A DNA stretch of 64,000 bases from Aliidiomarina indica. Its GTDB lineage: Bacteria; Pseudomonadota; Gammaproteobacteria; Enterobacterales; Alteromonadaceae. The stretch spans positions 124,001-188,000 of the forward strand of contig NZ_JACAVQ010000003.1 of the NCBI RefSeq assembly GCF_015354615.1, read 5' to 3'. The position numbers and the translations under genes are program-made. Below, piece by piece: positions 8,165-16,830 of this stretch. The notes under the pieces were generated by a model. It ran no database searches and was not told the DNA's origin. It saw only the letters and a list, made by a program, of their open reading frames with translations. Position 1 is the stretch's first letter. Every line of letters begins with the position of its first letter.

Positions 8165-10248
8165 GATTGATTATCTCCAATCAATGCAGTGATCTTCAGG
8201 GTACGATCATCTGGAATCTCAGCCTGTGACATCACCACCAAGAAGCGCAGTTGGCGACGAAGGAATGCTGCCAACAATGGCCGCAAGCTATGTTGAACCA
8301 CCAAGACTGGAGGCTCGCCCATGCTTTCTTGCCGATCCAGCGCACGCTGGGCCTGTTGTTGCAATGTTGCCGCAAGACCGGGCTCAAGCGCACCACCGTT
8401 ATTCAATGCTTGAATCAATACTTGCTCTAAGCGCACATCAAGTCCAATCACATGGAGCTCACGGGCGCCGCCAAACCATTTTTGCGTAATTGCCCGACCT
8501 AGGGCTAAACGCACTTGCGCCGTAAGCTCGTGGGCCTCTGGCTGCTGACCTTCAAACTCGGCGAGCGTATCGAAGATAGTGCGCATATCGCGGATGGGCA
8601 CTTCTTCATCCAACAAGTTTTGCAAAATGCGTTGTAACACCGTGAGAGAAACACATTTTGGCACCACATCTTCAACTAGATCTTTATTATCTTTACCCAG
8701 CTTATCCACCAGCTGCTGCACTTCCTGGCGCCCGAGTAACTCAGCTGAATAGCGCTGCAACAAATGGTTCAAATGCGTGGCAACCACAGTGCTCGCATCC
8801 ACCACTGTGTATCCGTAGATCTGTGCGTGTTCACGTTCAGAAGCTTCAATCCATACGGCATCTAAACCAAACGCAGGATCTTTGGTTTCAATCCCAGAAA
8901 CGGTACCGGTAATCTGGCCCGGATTGATCGCCAGCCATTTGTCAGGATAGATTTCCGAGCGCCCGACCTCACCTCCTTTTAAGGTGATCAGATAACTATT
9001 CGGAGACAACTCAAGGTTATCCCGAATATGCACCACGGGCGGTAAAAAGCCGACATCCTGAGCAAACTTCTTCCGCACACTCTTAATACGGGCAAGCAGC
9101 TCCCCTTGTTGGCGCTCATCCACCAGAGAAATCAGGCGATGACCTACTTCCATGCCCAGCGTATCCACAAGCTGAACATCGCTCCAAGACGCTTCTGGGG
9201 ATTCGAATTGCGCAATGGGCGCAGCCTCCTGGGGCTCTTCGATAGCCTCCCGCTTTTGTTTTTCAAACAAGCGCCATGCCATAAATAGCAACACGCCAGT
9301 GAACAACAAGAATACGAAGTTGGGCATGCCGGGTACCATGCCCAGCAAACCAATCACACACGCGGCCAACACCATCACTTTCGGGTTCACAAACAGCTGG
9401 CTCACCATCTGCTGTCCCACGTCTTGATCCGTATTAACGCGTGACACCGTGACACCCGCTGCGGTAGAAATCACCAACGCAGGAATTTGTGCTACCAGAC
9501 CATCACCAATGGCCAGTAGCACATACGTGCGCCCAGCTTCACCAAAGCCCATATCGTGTTGCATGGTGCCGATAAGCAGGCCACCAATAATATTCACCAC
9601 CATGATGATCAAACCGGCAATGGCATCACCGCGAACGAATTTGCTGGCACCATCCATTGAGCCGTAAAAGTCCGCTTCTTGGGCGACTTCGGCACGGCGT
9701 TTACGCGCGTCTTCTTCTCCGATTAAACCGGCGTTTAAGTCGGCGTCAATCGCCATTTGTTTACCTGGCATCGCGTCAAGCATGAAGCGTGCGCCTACTT
9801 CAGCAATACGGCCAGCACCCTTGGTGATAACCATAAAGTTGATGATGACCAGAATGAAAAACACAACAAGACCGACAGCAAAGTTGCCGCCTACAAGAAA
9901 TTGACCAAAGGATTCGATAACTTTACCCGCGGCGTCTCCGCCTTGATGGCCTTCCATCAGGACGATACGGGTAGAAGCCACGTTCAACGATAGCCGTAGC
10001 AAGGTGGTAAATAACAGCACTGCAGGGAATGCGGCGAAATCGAGAGGCTTTTCCGCGAACATACTGACCAATAGCACCATGAGCGCGAGGGCAATATTGA
10101 AGGTAAACAACATATCTAGCACGAATGGTGGCAGCGGCAGCACCATCATGGCCAGAATCATTAGGATCAGAATCGGACCGATCAGCAATTGCAGCTTCCC
10201 GTTCGATATCTTACCTAATTGTTGTATTGAAGGCGTAAAGCCTTTCAT
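8161..10248 (-). CDS. flhA: Flagellar export gate protein FlhA
   Basis: FlhA forms the nonameric export gate of the flagellar type III secretion system and its cytoplasmic ring docks chaperone-substrate complexes. The 695-residue length is typical. The N-terminal half holds about eight membrane segments from residue 20 onwards and the FHIPEP-type region (GARFMLDAMPGKQMAIDADL, then LIGEEDARKRR); the C-terminal cytoplasmic domain follows after about residue 345. The start has a strong AGGAGG eight bases upstream. It lies 15 bases after flhB and overlaps flhF by 4 bases. Confidence 0.98.
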   Translation of the reverse strand: MKGFTPSIQQLGKISNGKLQLLIGPILILMILAMMVLPLPPFVLDMLFTFNIALALMVLLVSMFAEKPLDFAAFPAVLLFTTLLRLSLNVASTRIVLMEGHQGGDAAGKVIESFGQFLVGGNFAVGLVVFFILVIINFMVITKGAGRIAEVGARFMLDAMPGKQMAIDADLNAGLIGEEDARKRRAEVAQEADFYGSMDGASKFVRGDAIAGLIIMVVNIIGGLLIGTMQHDMGFGEAGRTYVLLAIGDGLVAQIPALVISTAAGVTVSRVNTDQDVGQQMVSQLFVNPKVMVLAACVIGLLGMVPGMPNFVFLLFTGVLLFMAWRLFEKQKREAIEEPQEAAPIAQFESPEASWSDVQLVDTLGMEVGHRLISLVDERQQGELLARIKSVRKKFAQDVGFLPPVVHIRDNLELSPNSYLITLKGGEVGRSEIYPDKWLAINPGQITGTVSGIETKDPAFGLDAVWIEASEREHAQIYGYTVVDASTVVATHLNHLLQRYSAELLGRQEVQQLVDKLGKDNKDLVEDVVPKCVSLTVLQRILQNLLDEEVPIRDMRTIFDTLAEFEGQQPEAHELTAQVRLALGRAITQKWFGGARELHVIGLDVRLEQVLIQALNNGGALEPGLAATLQQQAQRALDRQESMGEPPVLVVQHSLRPLLAAFLRRQLRFLVVMSQAEIPDDRTLKITALIGDNQS

Positions 10249-10263
10249 TCGCTACCTCCTAAA

Positions 10264-11424
10264 CTAGCCCTGAGCACGATGATGCACCTTACCTTCAGCC
10301 ATCGCTTCGGGAACCTCTAACTGCTTCGGTACGGGCGGCTTCTCGCCCCCCTCTTTTTGTACTTGCTTCAAGCGGAATGCCCACGCTAAAACTTCGGCCA
10401 CAGCGGTGTACAGGGCTGCGGGTATTTCTCGATCAATGTCCACATTGAAATACAATGCACGTGCCAATAACGGGGCTTCCAACCGAGGTACTTTATGTTC
10501 ATTACCCAGCTCTCGAATTTTGGCAGCGATTGCATCCGTTCCTTTTGCCACAACCCGTGGCGCCCCCATGCGCCCTTCATCATATTTAAGGGCGACTGCA
10601 TAATGCGTCGGGTTGGTAATAATCACATCCGCTTCCGGCACTTTCGTCATCATTCGTGACCGCGAAATGGCTTGCTGTTGCGAGCGAATACGCGCTTTCA
10701 CGTGCGGGTCACCTTCCGTTTCTTTATGTTCCCGCTTCACTTCTTCCTTGGTCATCTTCAATTTTTTAGCATGGCTGTACAGTTGATAAGGCACATCAAT
10801 TAACACCACAACAATCAAGGTGAGAACCATTAACACTGCCGCTTCTGCCGCTAGTTGCAGGGCATGTGTTACTGCCTGCTGCACCGGCTGTTCCATCAAG
10901 CCAAGGTATTCACCGCGGCGTGATAGTAAAAACCAGACCAGAACACCCCCTACCAGGGTGGTTTTGGCAATTGCCTTACCAAGTTCGGCAAGCGCTTGGC
11001 TTGAAAAAATTCGTTTCAAACCTTTTGCTGGGTTTAGCTTAGAGAGCTGGGGCTTCATGCCCTTCCCAGATACTATCCAACCACCTAATAGCGCCGGCGC
11101 AGTGAGTGCTAACACTACCATCAGCGCAAACAGAGGCATCAACGACCATAACGTACGCTCGGCTAGCTCAAACACGTTAGCGAGCATTGGCTCGGTTTCA
11201 AAAGCTTGTTGCCGCTCAAACAGAAAGGAACCTTCCATCACTAGGCCTAACTGTTCATACAGCAAACTACTGAGGCCATATAGCCCAATTATCCCACCTA
11301 GCAGCAGCACAAAGGTAGTGAGCTCACGGGATCGCGCAACCTGACCCTCTTCCCGGGCTTTTTGTAGCCTTCGGGGTGTGGCGGGTTCTGTTTTTTCCTG
11401 GTCGCTATCGTTCTGCTCTGCCAT
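10264..11424 (-). CDS. flhB: Flagellar export substrate-switch protein FlhB
   Basis: FlhB is a membrane component of the export gate whose self-cleavage switches export from rod-hook to filament substrates. The 386-residue protein begins with the conserved EKTEPATPRRLQKAREEGQV segment, has four membrane segments and carries the autocleavage motif NPTH at residues 271-274 followed by YAVALKYDEG. It is the first gene of the flhB-flhA-flhF-flhG-like-fliA series on the minus strand. A separate homologue of its C-terminal domain is encoded at 14759-15049. Confidence 0.98.
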   Translation of the reverse strand: MAEQNDSDQEKTEPATPRRLQKAREEGQVARSRELTTFVLLLGGIIGLYGLSSLLYEQLGLVMEGSFLFERQQAFETEPMLANVFELAERTLWSLMPLFALMVVLALTAPALLGGWIVSGKGMKPQLSKLNPAKGLKRIFSSQALAELGKAIAKTTLVGGVLVWFLLSRRGEYLGLMEQPVQQAVTHALQLAAEAAVLMVLTLIVVVLIDVPYQLYSHAKKLKMTKEEVKREHKETEGDPHVKARIRSQQQAISRSRMMTKVPEADVIITNPTHYAVALKYDEGRMGAPRVVAKGTDAIAAKIRELGNEHKVPRLEAPLLARALYFNVDIDREIPAALYTAVAEVLAWAFRLKQVQKEGGEKPPVPKQLEVPEAMAEGKVHHRAQG

Positions 11425-11494
11425 TGTTTGCCTTTATTACGGACACTCTGGGGGAGTTAGCGGTTATTCTGCCGTAAAGCAAACAAAAGCGAAT

Positions 11495-11524
11495 GGAAAA
11501 AAAGCGCCCCATTGAGGGCGCTTT
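11495..11524 (-). terminator. Rho-independent terminator of the motAB transcript
   Basis: On the minus strand a 9-bp stem AAAGCGCCC/GGGCGCTTT with a short loop is followed by a run of T. It lies about 50 bases after the motB stop and upstream of flhB, separating the two minus-strand operons. Confidence 0.85.
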
Positions 11525-11572
11525 TCTATCAGTTTAATTGAAAAATTAGGATTTCTTGCTGGAATTTGCGAT

Positions 11573-12511
11573 TTATCCGTCTGGATCGAGTAAATGCTCA
11601 GGAAGTTGACCACTTTCGATGATCTCCTCAATTTCCCGATCTTGTTCGAGCAATCGCTCAAATTCCTCTGCGTCTCCAGGGAATAAACCTTGGCGACGGA
11701 TGAACTCGGCAGAGATCGAGGTATGTAAGATCAGGGTGATGCGGCGATTCATCGGGTCACGTGGGTCTGCATCATCGAGAGGTACACGATCAGCGACGCC
11801 TGAAACCGACAATAGTTTGCCAGAGTCGAACCCTCCAGCGATAAGCTCGCGTCGTGATGCATTCGCCCGATCAGCGGATAACTCCCAGTTACTGTACCCC
11901 GCTTCACCACCAGAATAAGGGATACTATCGGTATGACCACTGATCGTTAGTTCGTTTGGCACCTGATTTAACAGCGGTGCCACAGTGCGCAAAAGTCGAC
12001 TCATGTAAGGTGCAATGTTGGCACTACCGAGTTGGAACATGGGCCGCTGCTCACTATCAAGCAATTGAATGCGTAAGCCTTCCCGGGTCATGTCGTAGCG
12101 CAACTGCGATTGCAATGCCCGAAGTTCAGGGTCCTGTTCTATGGCCCGTTCTATTTGCCGTTGAATATTTTGGAAGTGTCGACGAACATCAGAGGGCCGC
12201 GTCTCCCGTCGATAGTCGATGCGTGCTCGTTCGCCTTGGGTATAAATGGGGTCTGGGCCACCGCCTTGAATCGCACTTGTGCTTGCCGTTGCTCGATCGC
12301 CGCTGGCCATCGCAACTACGAGAGGCGTGCGAAAGTATTCAGCAATACTTTCACGCGCATCGTCACCCGCCATTGAGATAATCCACATCACCAAAAATAA
12401 CGCCATCAATGCGGTCATAAAGTCCGCAAGCGCTATTTTCCAGCTGCCGCCGTGGTGTTTTTTCACCACTTTTTTGCGGCGGATGATTATCGGGCGATGT
12501 TCTTCAGCCAT
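11573..12511 (-). CDS. motB: Flagellar motor stator protein MotB
   Basis: MotB anchors the stator to peptidoglycan and carries the ion-binding aspartate. The single N-terminal membrane helix contains IALADFMTALMALFLVMW with D30 as the expected proton-binding residue; this pattern is of the MotB (proton) type rather than the PomB type, judged by eye. The C-terminal OmpA-like domain is seen in LTISGHTDSIPYSG ... NWELSADRANASRRELIAGG. Length is 312 residues. It follows motA after 14 bases and is served by the sigma-28 promoter upstream of motA. Confidence 0.97.
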   Translation of the reverse strand: MAEEHRPIIIRRKKVVKKHHGGSWKIALADFMTALMALFLVMWIISMAGDDARESIAEYFRTPLVVAMASGDRATASTSAIQGGGPDPIYTQGERARIDYRRETRPSDVRRHFQNIQRQIERAIEQDPELRALQSQLRYDMTREGLRIQLLDSEQRPMFQLGSANIAPYMSRLLRTVAPLLNQVPNELTISGHTDSIPYSGGEAGYSNWELSADRANASRRELIAGGFDSGKLLSVSGVADRVPLDDADPRDPMNRRITLILHTSISAEFIRRQGLFPGDAEEFERLLEQDREIEEIIESGQLPEHLLDPDG

Positions 12512-12525
12512 AGCTACAACTCAGC

Positions 12526-13392
12526 TTAAGATTCCGCAGGGCGATTGCCGCGTACGTGATCTTCAAGTTCATTAAAGGAAGGACGTTCAGCAGTGTCGAG
12601 TGCTTTACGACCAAATTCGACCGCTAGCTGGGGTGCATAGCCACCCATGCTCGCCAGTAAGGTCACGCGCATACATTGTAAGGCCTTCACAGCCTCAGCC
12701 ACTTGACGTTCAATGCGAGCAGCTACGGGGTTGATATAGCCGTAACCCATAAGGATACCGAGAAAGGTTCCCACCAAGGCGTGAGCGATCATTTCACCCA
12801 TCACATCGGGCGAAGCATCTGCATAGGTGAGTGCTTTTACGACCCCTAGAACCGCCGCAACGATACCAAAAGCGGGCATAGCATCACCTACTTTATGCAG
12901 GGCATCGGCAGGTACATGCGCTTCTTCCTCGAAGCTTTCGATTTCATGCAGCATTAGCTCATCGAGCTCTTGTGGGTTCATATTGCCGCTGATCATTAAT
13001 CGCAAATAATCGGTGAGGAAGTTGGTCATCATGCGGTCTTCAAGAATAATCGGATGTTCTTGAAAAATCGCACTTTCATCGGGGGTTTCAATATCACGTT
13101 CCACCGCGAGCATCCCGTCGCGGCGCATTTTATTCAGAAGTTTGTACAGCACCGACATGAGTTCCATGTACATCTGTTTATTGTACTTGGTGGTGCGCTT
13201 TAACTTTTTCGAGGCATTTAAAGTCGCCTTAATGCCTTTCGTATTGTTCGCAGCAACGAAAGCCCCTAAACCTGCGCCGCCGATCATTAAAATCTCAAGA
13301 GGTTGATAGATAGGCCCTAAACTGCCACCCGCGAGTACGTATCCCCCGAAAACCGAGAAGGTCACGATTAAAAAACCTACGACAATTAGCAC
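12526..13392 (-). CDS. motA: Flagellar motor stator protein MotA
   Basis: MotA is the four-helix membrane subunit of the stator that converts ion flow to torque. The 288-residue sequence resembles E. coli MotA along its whole length: MLIVVGFLIVTFSVFGGYVLAGG at the start, the cytoplasmic charged segment (RRDGMLAVERDIETP), and PADALHKVGDAMPAFGIVAAVLGVV covering helix 3. It is not of the shorter PomA type. The gene is placed with flhDC as in enterobacteria, and a sigma-28 promoter lies 60-90 bases upstream in the flhC-motA gap. Confidence 0.97.
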   Translation of the reverse strand: MLIVVGFLIVTFSVFGGYVLAGGSLGPIYQPLEILMIGGAGLGAFVAANNTKGIKATLNASKKLKRTTKYNKQMYMELMSVLYKLLNKMRRDGMLAVERDIETPDESAIFQEHPIILEDRMMTNFLTDYLRLMISGNMNPQELDELMLHEIESFEEEAHVPADALHKVGDAMPAFGIVAAVLGVVKALTYADASPDVMGEMIAHALVGTFLGILMGYGYINPVAARIERQVAEAVKALQCMRVTLLASMGGYAPQLAVEFGRKALDTAERPSFNELEDHVRGNRPAES

Positions 13393-13451
13393 ATCAACAC
13401 CCTCGCGTCTTATTCATCCGATGGTACGGAGCGGACTCCGCTTCATATCGG

Positions 13452-13478
13452 TTATCGACCTAGGATACGAGAACTTTA
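13452..13478 (-). promoter_or_regulatory. Sigma-28 promoter of motAB
   Basis: Minus strand: TAAAGTTC (13478-13471), 11-base spacer, GTCGATAA (13459-13452). Same spacing as the flagellin promoters; one mismatch in the -10 box. It allows motAB to be expressed separately from flhDC. Confidence 0.8.
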
Positions 13479-13483
13479 GATTT

Positions 13484-14047
13484 TTAATCCTTCGAATTCG
13501 CGGCTTTTGCCACCGCTTTTCTGGCTTTCTTCGGTTTTCCGGGCTTGCCGGCACGCGAGGGGGGGTGGCAGATACCGCAGACGTAGTCGCTATCCGGGGT
13601 ATGGGCATGATTTACAAATTCGAGATTGCACTGAGTGCAGCGCGATAACTGAAACATATTGCTTTCAAAGAAACGAAGCAGTGTCCAAGCACGAGTCAAA
13701 CCTAGCACTTGTTCACCTGATGTATTCCGCACATGCTCATTATATAAACGATAAGCCTTAGTGAAGGCCGTCATTCGGTCGATGCCCTGAACTTCATGTA
13801 AATTTCGATACATGGAGTAGAAAAGTGACGAATGGATATTTGGTAACCAGGTTAAAAACCAGTCAGTTGAGAATGGCAACAAGCCTTTTGGGGGAGACTC
13901 ACCCCGAACTTCTTTGTATAAACGAACAAGTCGACCACGGTTGAGGGTTACTTCTGATTCAAGTACTTGCAGGCGAGCACCGAGTTCAATCAGCTCGATG
14001 GCCAATTGTACTTGGTTCATTTCATCAAGAAGCTTTTTGTCAGTCAT
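13484..14047 (-). CDS. flhC: Flagellar master transcriptional regulator FlhC
   Basis: FlhC with FlhD forms the FlhD4C2 activator of class II flagellar operons, with FlhC contributing most DNA contact and a zinc site. The 187-residue protein shows the four zinc cysteines as CTQC and CGIC (CTQCNLEFVNHAH ... DYVCGICHPP) and the conserved GESPPKGLLPFSTDWFL segment. The C-terminal tail is lysine- and alanine-rich. It follows flhD after a 90-base gap, wider than the near-contiguous arrangement of E. coli, and is followed by motAB with its own promoter. Confidence 0.97.
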   Translation of the reverse strand: MTDKKLLDEMNQVQLAIELIELGARLQVLESEVTLNRGRLVRLYKEVRGESPPKGLLPFSTDWFLTWLPNIHSSLFYSMYRNLHEVQGIDRMTAFTKAYRLYNEHVRNTSGEQVLGLTRAWTLLRFFESNMFQLSRCTQCNLEFVNHAHTPDSDYVCGICHPPSRAGKPGKPKKARKAVAKAANSKD

Positions 14048-14137
14048 ACTGGCCGCCGCGTCTTCTTATGTCATTGCCGCTGCTCATCCTAAGCAGCGCA
14101 AGATCCACATTACTCCTATGCGTACAGAAATAATGAC

Positions 14138-14440
14138 TTAATTCGTCGAAGCCATCAACATTGCTAAATGGGTTTGTGTTAGGCCTGTTTCACGACGGTT
14201 TCGCAGAATATGCGCTAATTGTTCAGCATTTTCGGCACAAGGGCGCAATACAAACTGACCTTGCGTTGCTAACCAAGTAATCTCTCGTACCGACATTGAT
14301 TCAATCAGCTCGGCCATCTCTGCTGTTAGCTTGAGGCGAAATACTGCCGCTTCACGATCCTCTGCGATCATTTTCTGCATTAACAGTAAGTACGCAAGGT
14401 TGAGTTCTTGGAACTCTTCCAGAATTGTTGTTTTTTCCAA
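14138..14440 (-). CDS. flhD: Flagellar master transcriptional regulator FlhD
   Basis: FlhD is the partner of FlhC in the master activator. The 100-residue, all-helical sequence (ILEEFQELNLAYLLLMQKMI, then REAAVFRLKL) fits the family length and pattern. The start codon is TTG, preceded by a good AGAGGAG, which may limit translation. Upstream lies a 318-base AT-rich region with repeated motifs that is the expected site of control of the whole system. Confidence 0.96.
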   Translation of the reverse strand: MEKTTILEEFQELNLAYLLLMQKMIAEDREAAVFRLKLTAEMAELIESMSVREITWLATQGQFVLRPCAENAEQLAHILRNRRETGLTQTHLAMLMASTN

Positions 14441-14758
14441 AACCGATCTCCTCTGCCCGCGAACGGGTAGTTATAGATGCAATCGTCATGTACGACATAT
14501 TATTATTATCTGTGGGCGCTGTTGATTAGTACGTGTGTGGGTTGCTCTTACCTGTACTTAATCTCGGCACGTCACAGTGAAACCCTCGATATCTGATGCA
14601 CGATGAGTTTCAATCATCTTTACATTAACTTTATATTTGATCTTAACGATCATTGCACTGAGGGAAAACCCCTGATCTTATGTAAAGATGTTAAATAATT
14701 GACACAAGTTTGATTATTTATTGATCACTTGGTCAATCTTTACACAAAAAGACCTTTT
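14441..14758 (-). promoter_or_regulatory. flhDC upstream regulatory region with inverted repeats
   Basis: This 318-base gene-free stretch separates flhX from flhD. It holds an exact 11-base inverted pair, CATCTTTACAT at 14615-14625 and ATGTAAAGATG at 14680-14690, and a third partial copy AATCTTTACAC at 14735-14745 sharing the 9-base core ATCTTTACA. It also holds TGATC-N5-GATCA at 14638-14652 and an imperfect TTGATC/GGTCAA dyad at 14720-14735. I cannot place a clear sigma-70 promoter. Which regulators bind is unknown. Confidence 0.5.
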
Positions 14759-15049
14759 TCAGCGCGGCGCACTATACGGATCTTCGTCGGCCACATCCTT
14801 GAGCCACATCAACAACTCCACCAAAACGTCTTTTACATGCTCTGGTATGTAATCGTCGGGATTTAACTGCATCAGCAACCCGACTAACTCCGGCGCATCA
14901 TGTACATATATATCATGAGCACGGGCTTGTGCAATAATTCGCTCTGCAAATTCACCATATCCTTGAGCCAATACTTGCGGCGAATTTCCTGATTCGTCAT
15001 AACCGACCGCAACGGCTCCTCGCCGGCGATTCCAAGAAGAACTACTCAT
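14759..15049 (-). CDS. FlhB C-terminal-domain homologue (FlhX-like)
   Basis: This 96-residue protein aligns by eye with the cytoplasmic domain of FlhB after its NPTH cleavage site (AVAVGYDESGNSPQVLAQGYG ... HDIYVHDAPELVGLL). Stand-alone proteins of this kind (FlhX, EscU/YscU C-terminal family) can substitute for the cleaved FlhB fragment in substrate switching in some bacteria. It overlaps the FliK-like gene upstream by 8 bases, so the two are probably made together, at the end of the fliD operon. Confidence 0.85.
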   Translation of the reverse strand: MSSSSWNRRRGAVAVGYDESGNSPQVLAQGYGEFAERIIAQARAHDIYVHDAPELVGLLMQLNPDDYIPEHVKDVLVELLMWLKDVADEDPYSAPR

Positions 15050-16019
15050 CAGCGTCTCCTTGTGCCCCGATTACTTGGGTTTCTACGACAACCTCGGATA
15101 ACCCTAGACGACTTAAGCGGTTACATAAATCGTTTTGCTTATCTTCGAGCCGATGGATTACGTTTTCTTCCGCTTTTAAATATAAATGCAACGATGTCTC
15201 CTGCAACGCAAGATGGACCGTCAAATGACCCAAGCCCTTTACCGTCAACTCAATATCCGAATGCCATACTTTTTTGCGTTTGCGTGGTTCAGATTCCGAC
15301 TGCGTGGATTTATGCGGGTCTTCCCAGAATGCGGGTTGTAGAACAAGCGCCATAAATATACCCGACCACACATCCCCTTCCCAGCGGAGTACTGGGGTAG
15401 AGAGTACTTCCAATTGATGGCGTACCAGCGCATGCATGGCTTCGGGAACCTGCACGCCGAGTTGCCGTATTGGAATTCCTTCTTGCTGTTGGATCTGCTG
15501 AGCCACTTGCATTTGCGGTTGCTGTTGTACCGTTGTTCGTGGCACCTCACCGCGGAGCCATTTACTTAAAGTGTGCTCATAGAACACACCGCTGGTAAGA
15601 ATACTTTGAGCCAATCGATCACTAAGAAGTGCCGAGGTCATGGTTTCTACCGTTTGAATTAAAGGCACACCGGGTTTTATCACGGAGCCTGGTCGTGGGT
15701 AGTGCAGGAGAATATCGGCGATGGCGCGACCAGCATGGCTCAACTGAGTTTGCGAGCTTTGATTTGTTGGCGCTTGCGACGGTATGTTTGGAAGTTGGCT
15801 GGCGATGCCGCGGGTTCCCACTCGCAATTGCGGTTGCACATTATGGGCTTGCGATTGCGGGCGTGAATCGGTTCGAGAGTCACTTTGCAGTGCCCGTGGG
15901 CCTTCACCTGGATCCACCGGACGTACCGGCTGGTTCAGGTTTTTCTGTGCTGTTTGGTCGCCTTTTGGGCCCAGCACCTGATGTAGTAGGGTATCCAATA
16001 ATGGAGTGATGCCGCTCAT
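15042..16019 (-). CDS. Second FliK-like (hook-length control domain) protein
   Basis: A 325-residue protein with a polar, glutamine- and proline-rich N-terminal half (residues 20-90 low-complexity) and a C-terminal part (ELTVKGLGHLTVHLALQETS ... LSRLGLSEVVVETQVIG) that resembles the FliK hook-length control domain. The true fliK is at 33057-34448, so this is a paralogue or relative. It lies between fliT and flhX, and the pairing with an FlhB C-terminal homologue suggests a role in export switching. Start at ATG with GGAG upstream. Function is inferred from pattern and context only. Confidence 0.6.
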   Translation of the reverse strand: MSGITPLLDTLLHQVLGPKGDQTAQKNLNQPVRPVDPGEGPRALQSDSRTDSRPQSQAHNVQPQLRVGTRGIASQLPNIPSQAPTNQSSQTQLSHAGRAIADILLHYPRPGSVIKPGVPLIQTVETMTSALLSDRLAQSILTSGVFYEHTLSKWLRGEVPRTTVQQQPQMQVAQQIQQQEGIPIRQLGVQVPEAMHALVRHQLEVLSTPVLRWEGDVWSGIFMALVLQPAFWEDPHKSTQSESEPRKRKKVWHSDIELTVKGLGHLTVHLALQETSLHLYLKAEENVIHRLEDKQNDLCNRLSRLGLSEVVVETQVIGAQGDADE

Positions 16020-16049
16020 CGTCCACTCCTAGTCATTCGCCTATCGTCT

Positions 16050-16406
16050 TTACGACGTACGATAGGCCTTGTCGACTTTCTTTTTCTGACTGGCGCCTGT
16101 GAGTAATTTCTCCAGTTCAGCCCGTCGTTGCGCTAAGCGCTCGCGAATTTCACGGTCTTGCTCGAGCAGTTTTTCCAGCAGCTCTAATTTAGCTTCCTGC
16201 TGATCTTCACTCAGCATGGCTTCCATTTCATATTTCTGAAGGCGATCCACTTCAGAAACATATTTCACTTCGCTATCAATCAATGACGTCCAGTCATCCT
16301 GCCGGGCGTGAAACAACATGGTTTCTGAGAACCCGAGTAAACGGCGGTAGCTTGCAAGCACTTCCTCGCCATCCATCACCGGTTTCAGATACGCCCGAGC
16401 ACCCAT
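16050..16406 (-). CDS. fliT: FliT-like flagellar export chaperone
   Basis: This 118-residue, mostly helical protein lies right after fliS, the usual place of fliT, whose product chaperones the cap protein FliD and, in enterobacteria, restrains FlhDC. The pattern LASYRRLLGFSETMLFHARQDDWTSLIDSE is typical of FliT N-termini; a strongly charged coiled-coil-like helix follows. I chose the ATG at 16406, four bases after the fliS stop, because the longer frame from 16493 would lie within fliS and reads as its shadow. FliT proteins are poorly conserved, so the call rests on position as well as pattern. Confidence 0.75.
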   Translation of the reverse strand: MGARAYLKPVMDGEEVLASYRRLLGFSETMLFHARQDDWTSLIDSEVKYVSEVDRLQKYEMEAMLSEDQQEAKLELLEKLLEQDREIRERLAQRRAELEKLLTGASQKKKVDKAYRTS

Positions 16407-16410
16407 GAGC

Positions 16411-16818
16411 CTATGCTCCCGCGTCTGCGTTTGCTTGGCGTCCGATCTCTTTCCAAGCCGAGCCGATGTCTTCGAGTAACCTTGCTGCCTCATCTAATAA
16501 CGCCTCATCATTTTTCAGATTGGCTTTCAACAACAAGGAACTGATGTAGGTATACAAACCCTCGAGACGTTCCGCGAGCTCACCACCTTTGTCTTTATCC
16601 ACTGCTGCCAATAAACCACTATTGACGATGTCTAATGCCTTAGAGATTGCTTTCCCTTTTTCGGCAATATTCCCATTACTCATATGTAATCGAGCACTTT
16701 TAATTGCTTGCTGCGCACCATCAAACAACATAGAGATCAGTTGATGTGGGCTAGCAGACAGTACGTTACTCTCTACACTTACTCGTCCGTAAGCGGCTGC
16801 GCCGCGCATTGCATACAT
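16411..16818 (-). CDS. fliS: Flagellin export chaperone FliS
   Basis: FliS binds the C-terminus of flagellin in the cytosol and prevents premature polymerisation. The 135-residue sequence has the family landmarks YGRVSVESNVLSASPHQLISMLFDGA and AKLHMSNG-like helix (ARLHMSNGNIAEKGKAISKALDIV). I prefer the ATG at 16818, six bases after AGGGGG, over a GTG one codon upstream. It lies 12 bases after fliD and 4 bases before fliT. It must serve five flagellins, whose C-termini are nearly identical. Confidence 0.95.
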   Translation of the reverse strand: MYAMRGAAAYGRVSVESNVLSASPHQLISMLFDGAQQAIKSARLHMSNGNIAEKGKAISKALDIVNSGLLAAVDKDKGGELAERLEGLYTYISSLLLKANLKNDEALLDEAARLLEDIGSAWKEIGRQANADAGA

Positions 16819-16830
16819 CACACGCCCCCT

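Noticed and set aside
13430-13443. Palindrome AGCGGACTCCGCT in the flhC-motA gap as a terminator
   Set aside because: The arms leave almost no loop and no T run follows, so it is unlikely to end transcription.
16407-16493. Longer start for the fliT-like gene
   Set aside because: The added 29 residues lie wholly inside fliS in another frame and look like a shadow; an ATG right after the fliS stop fits better.
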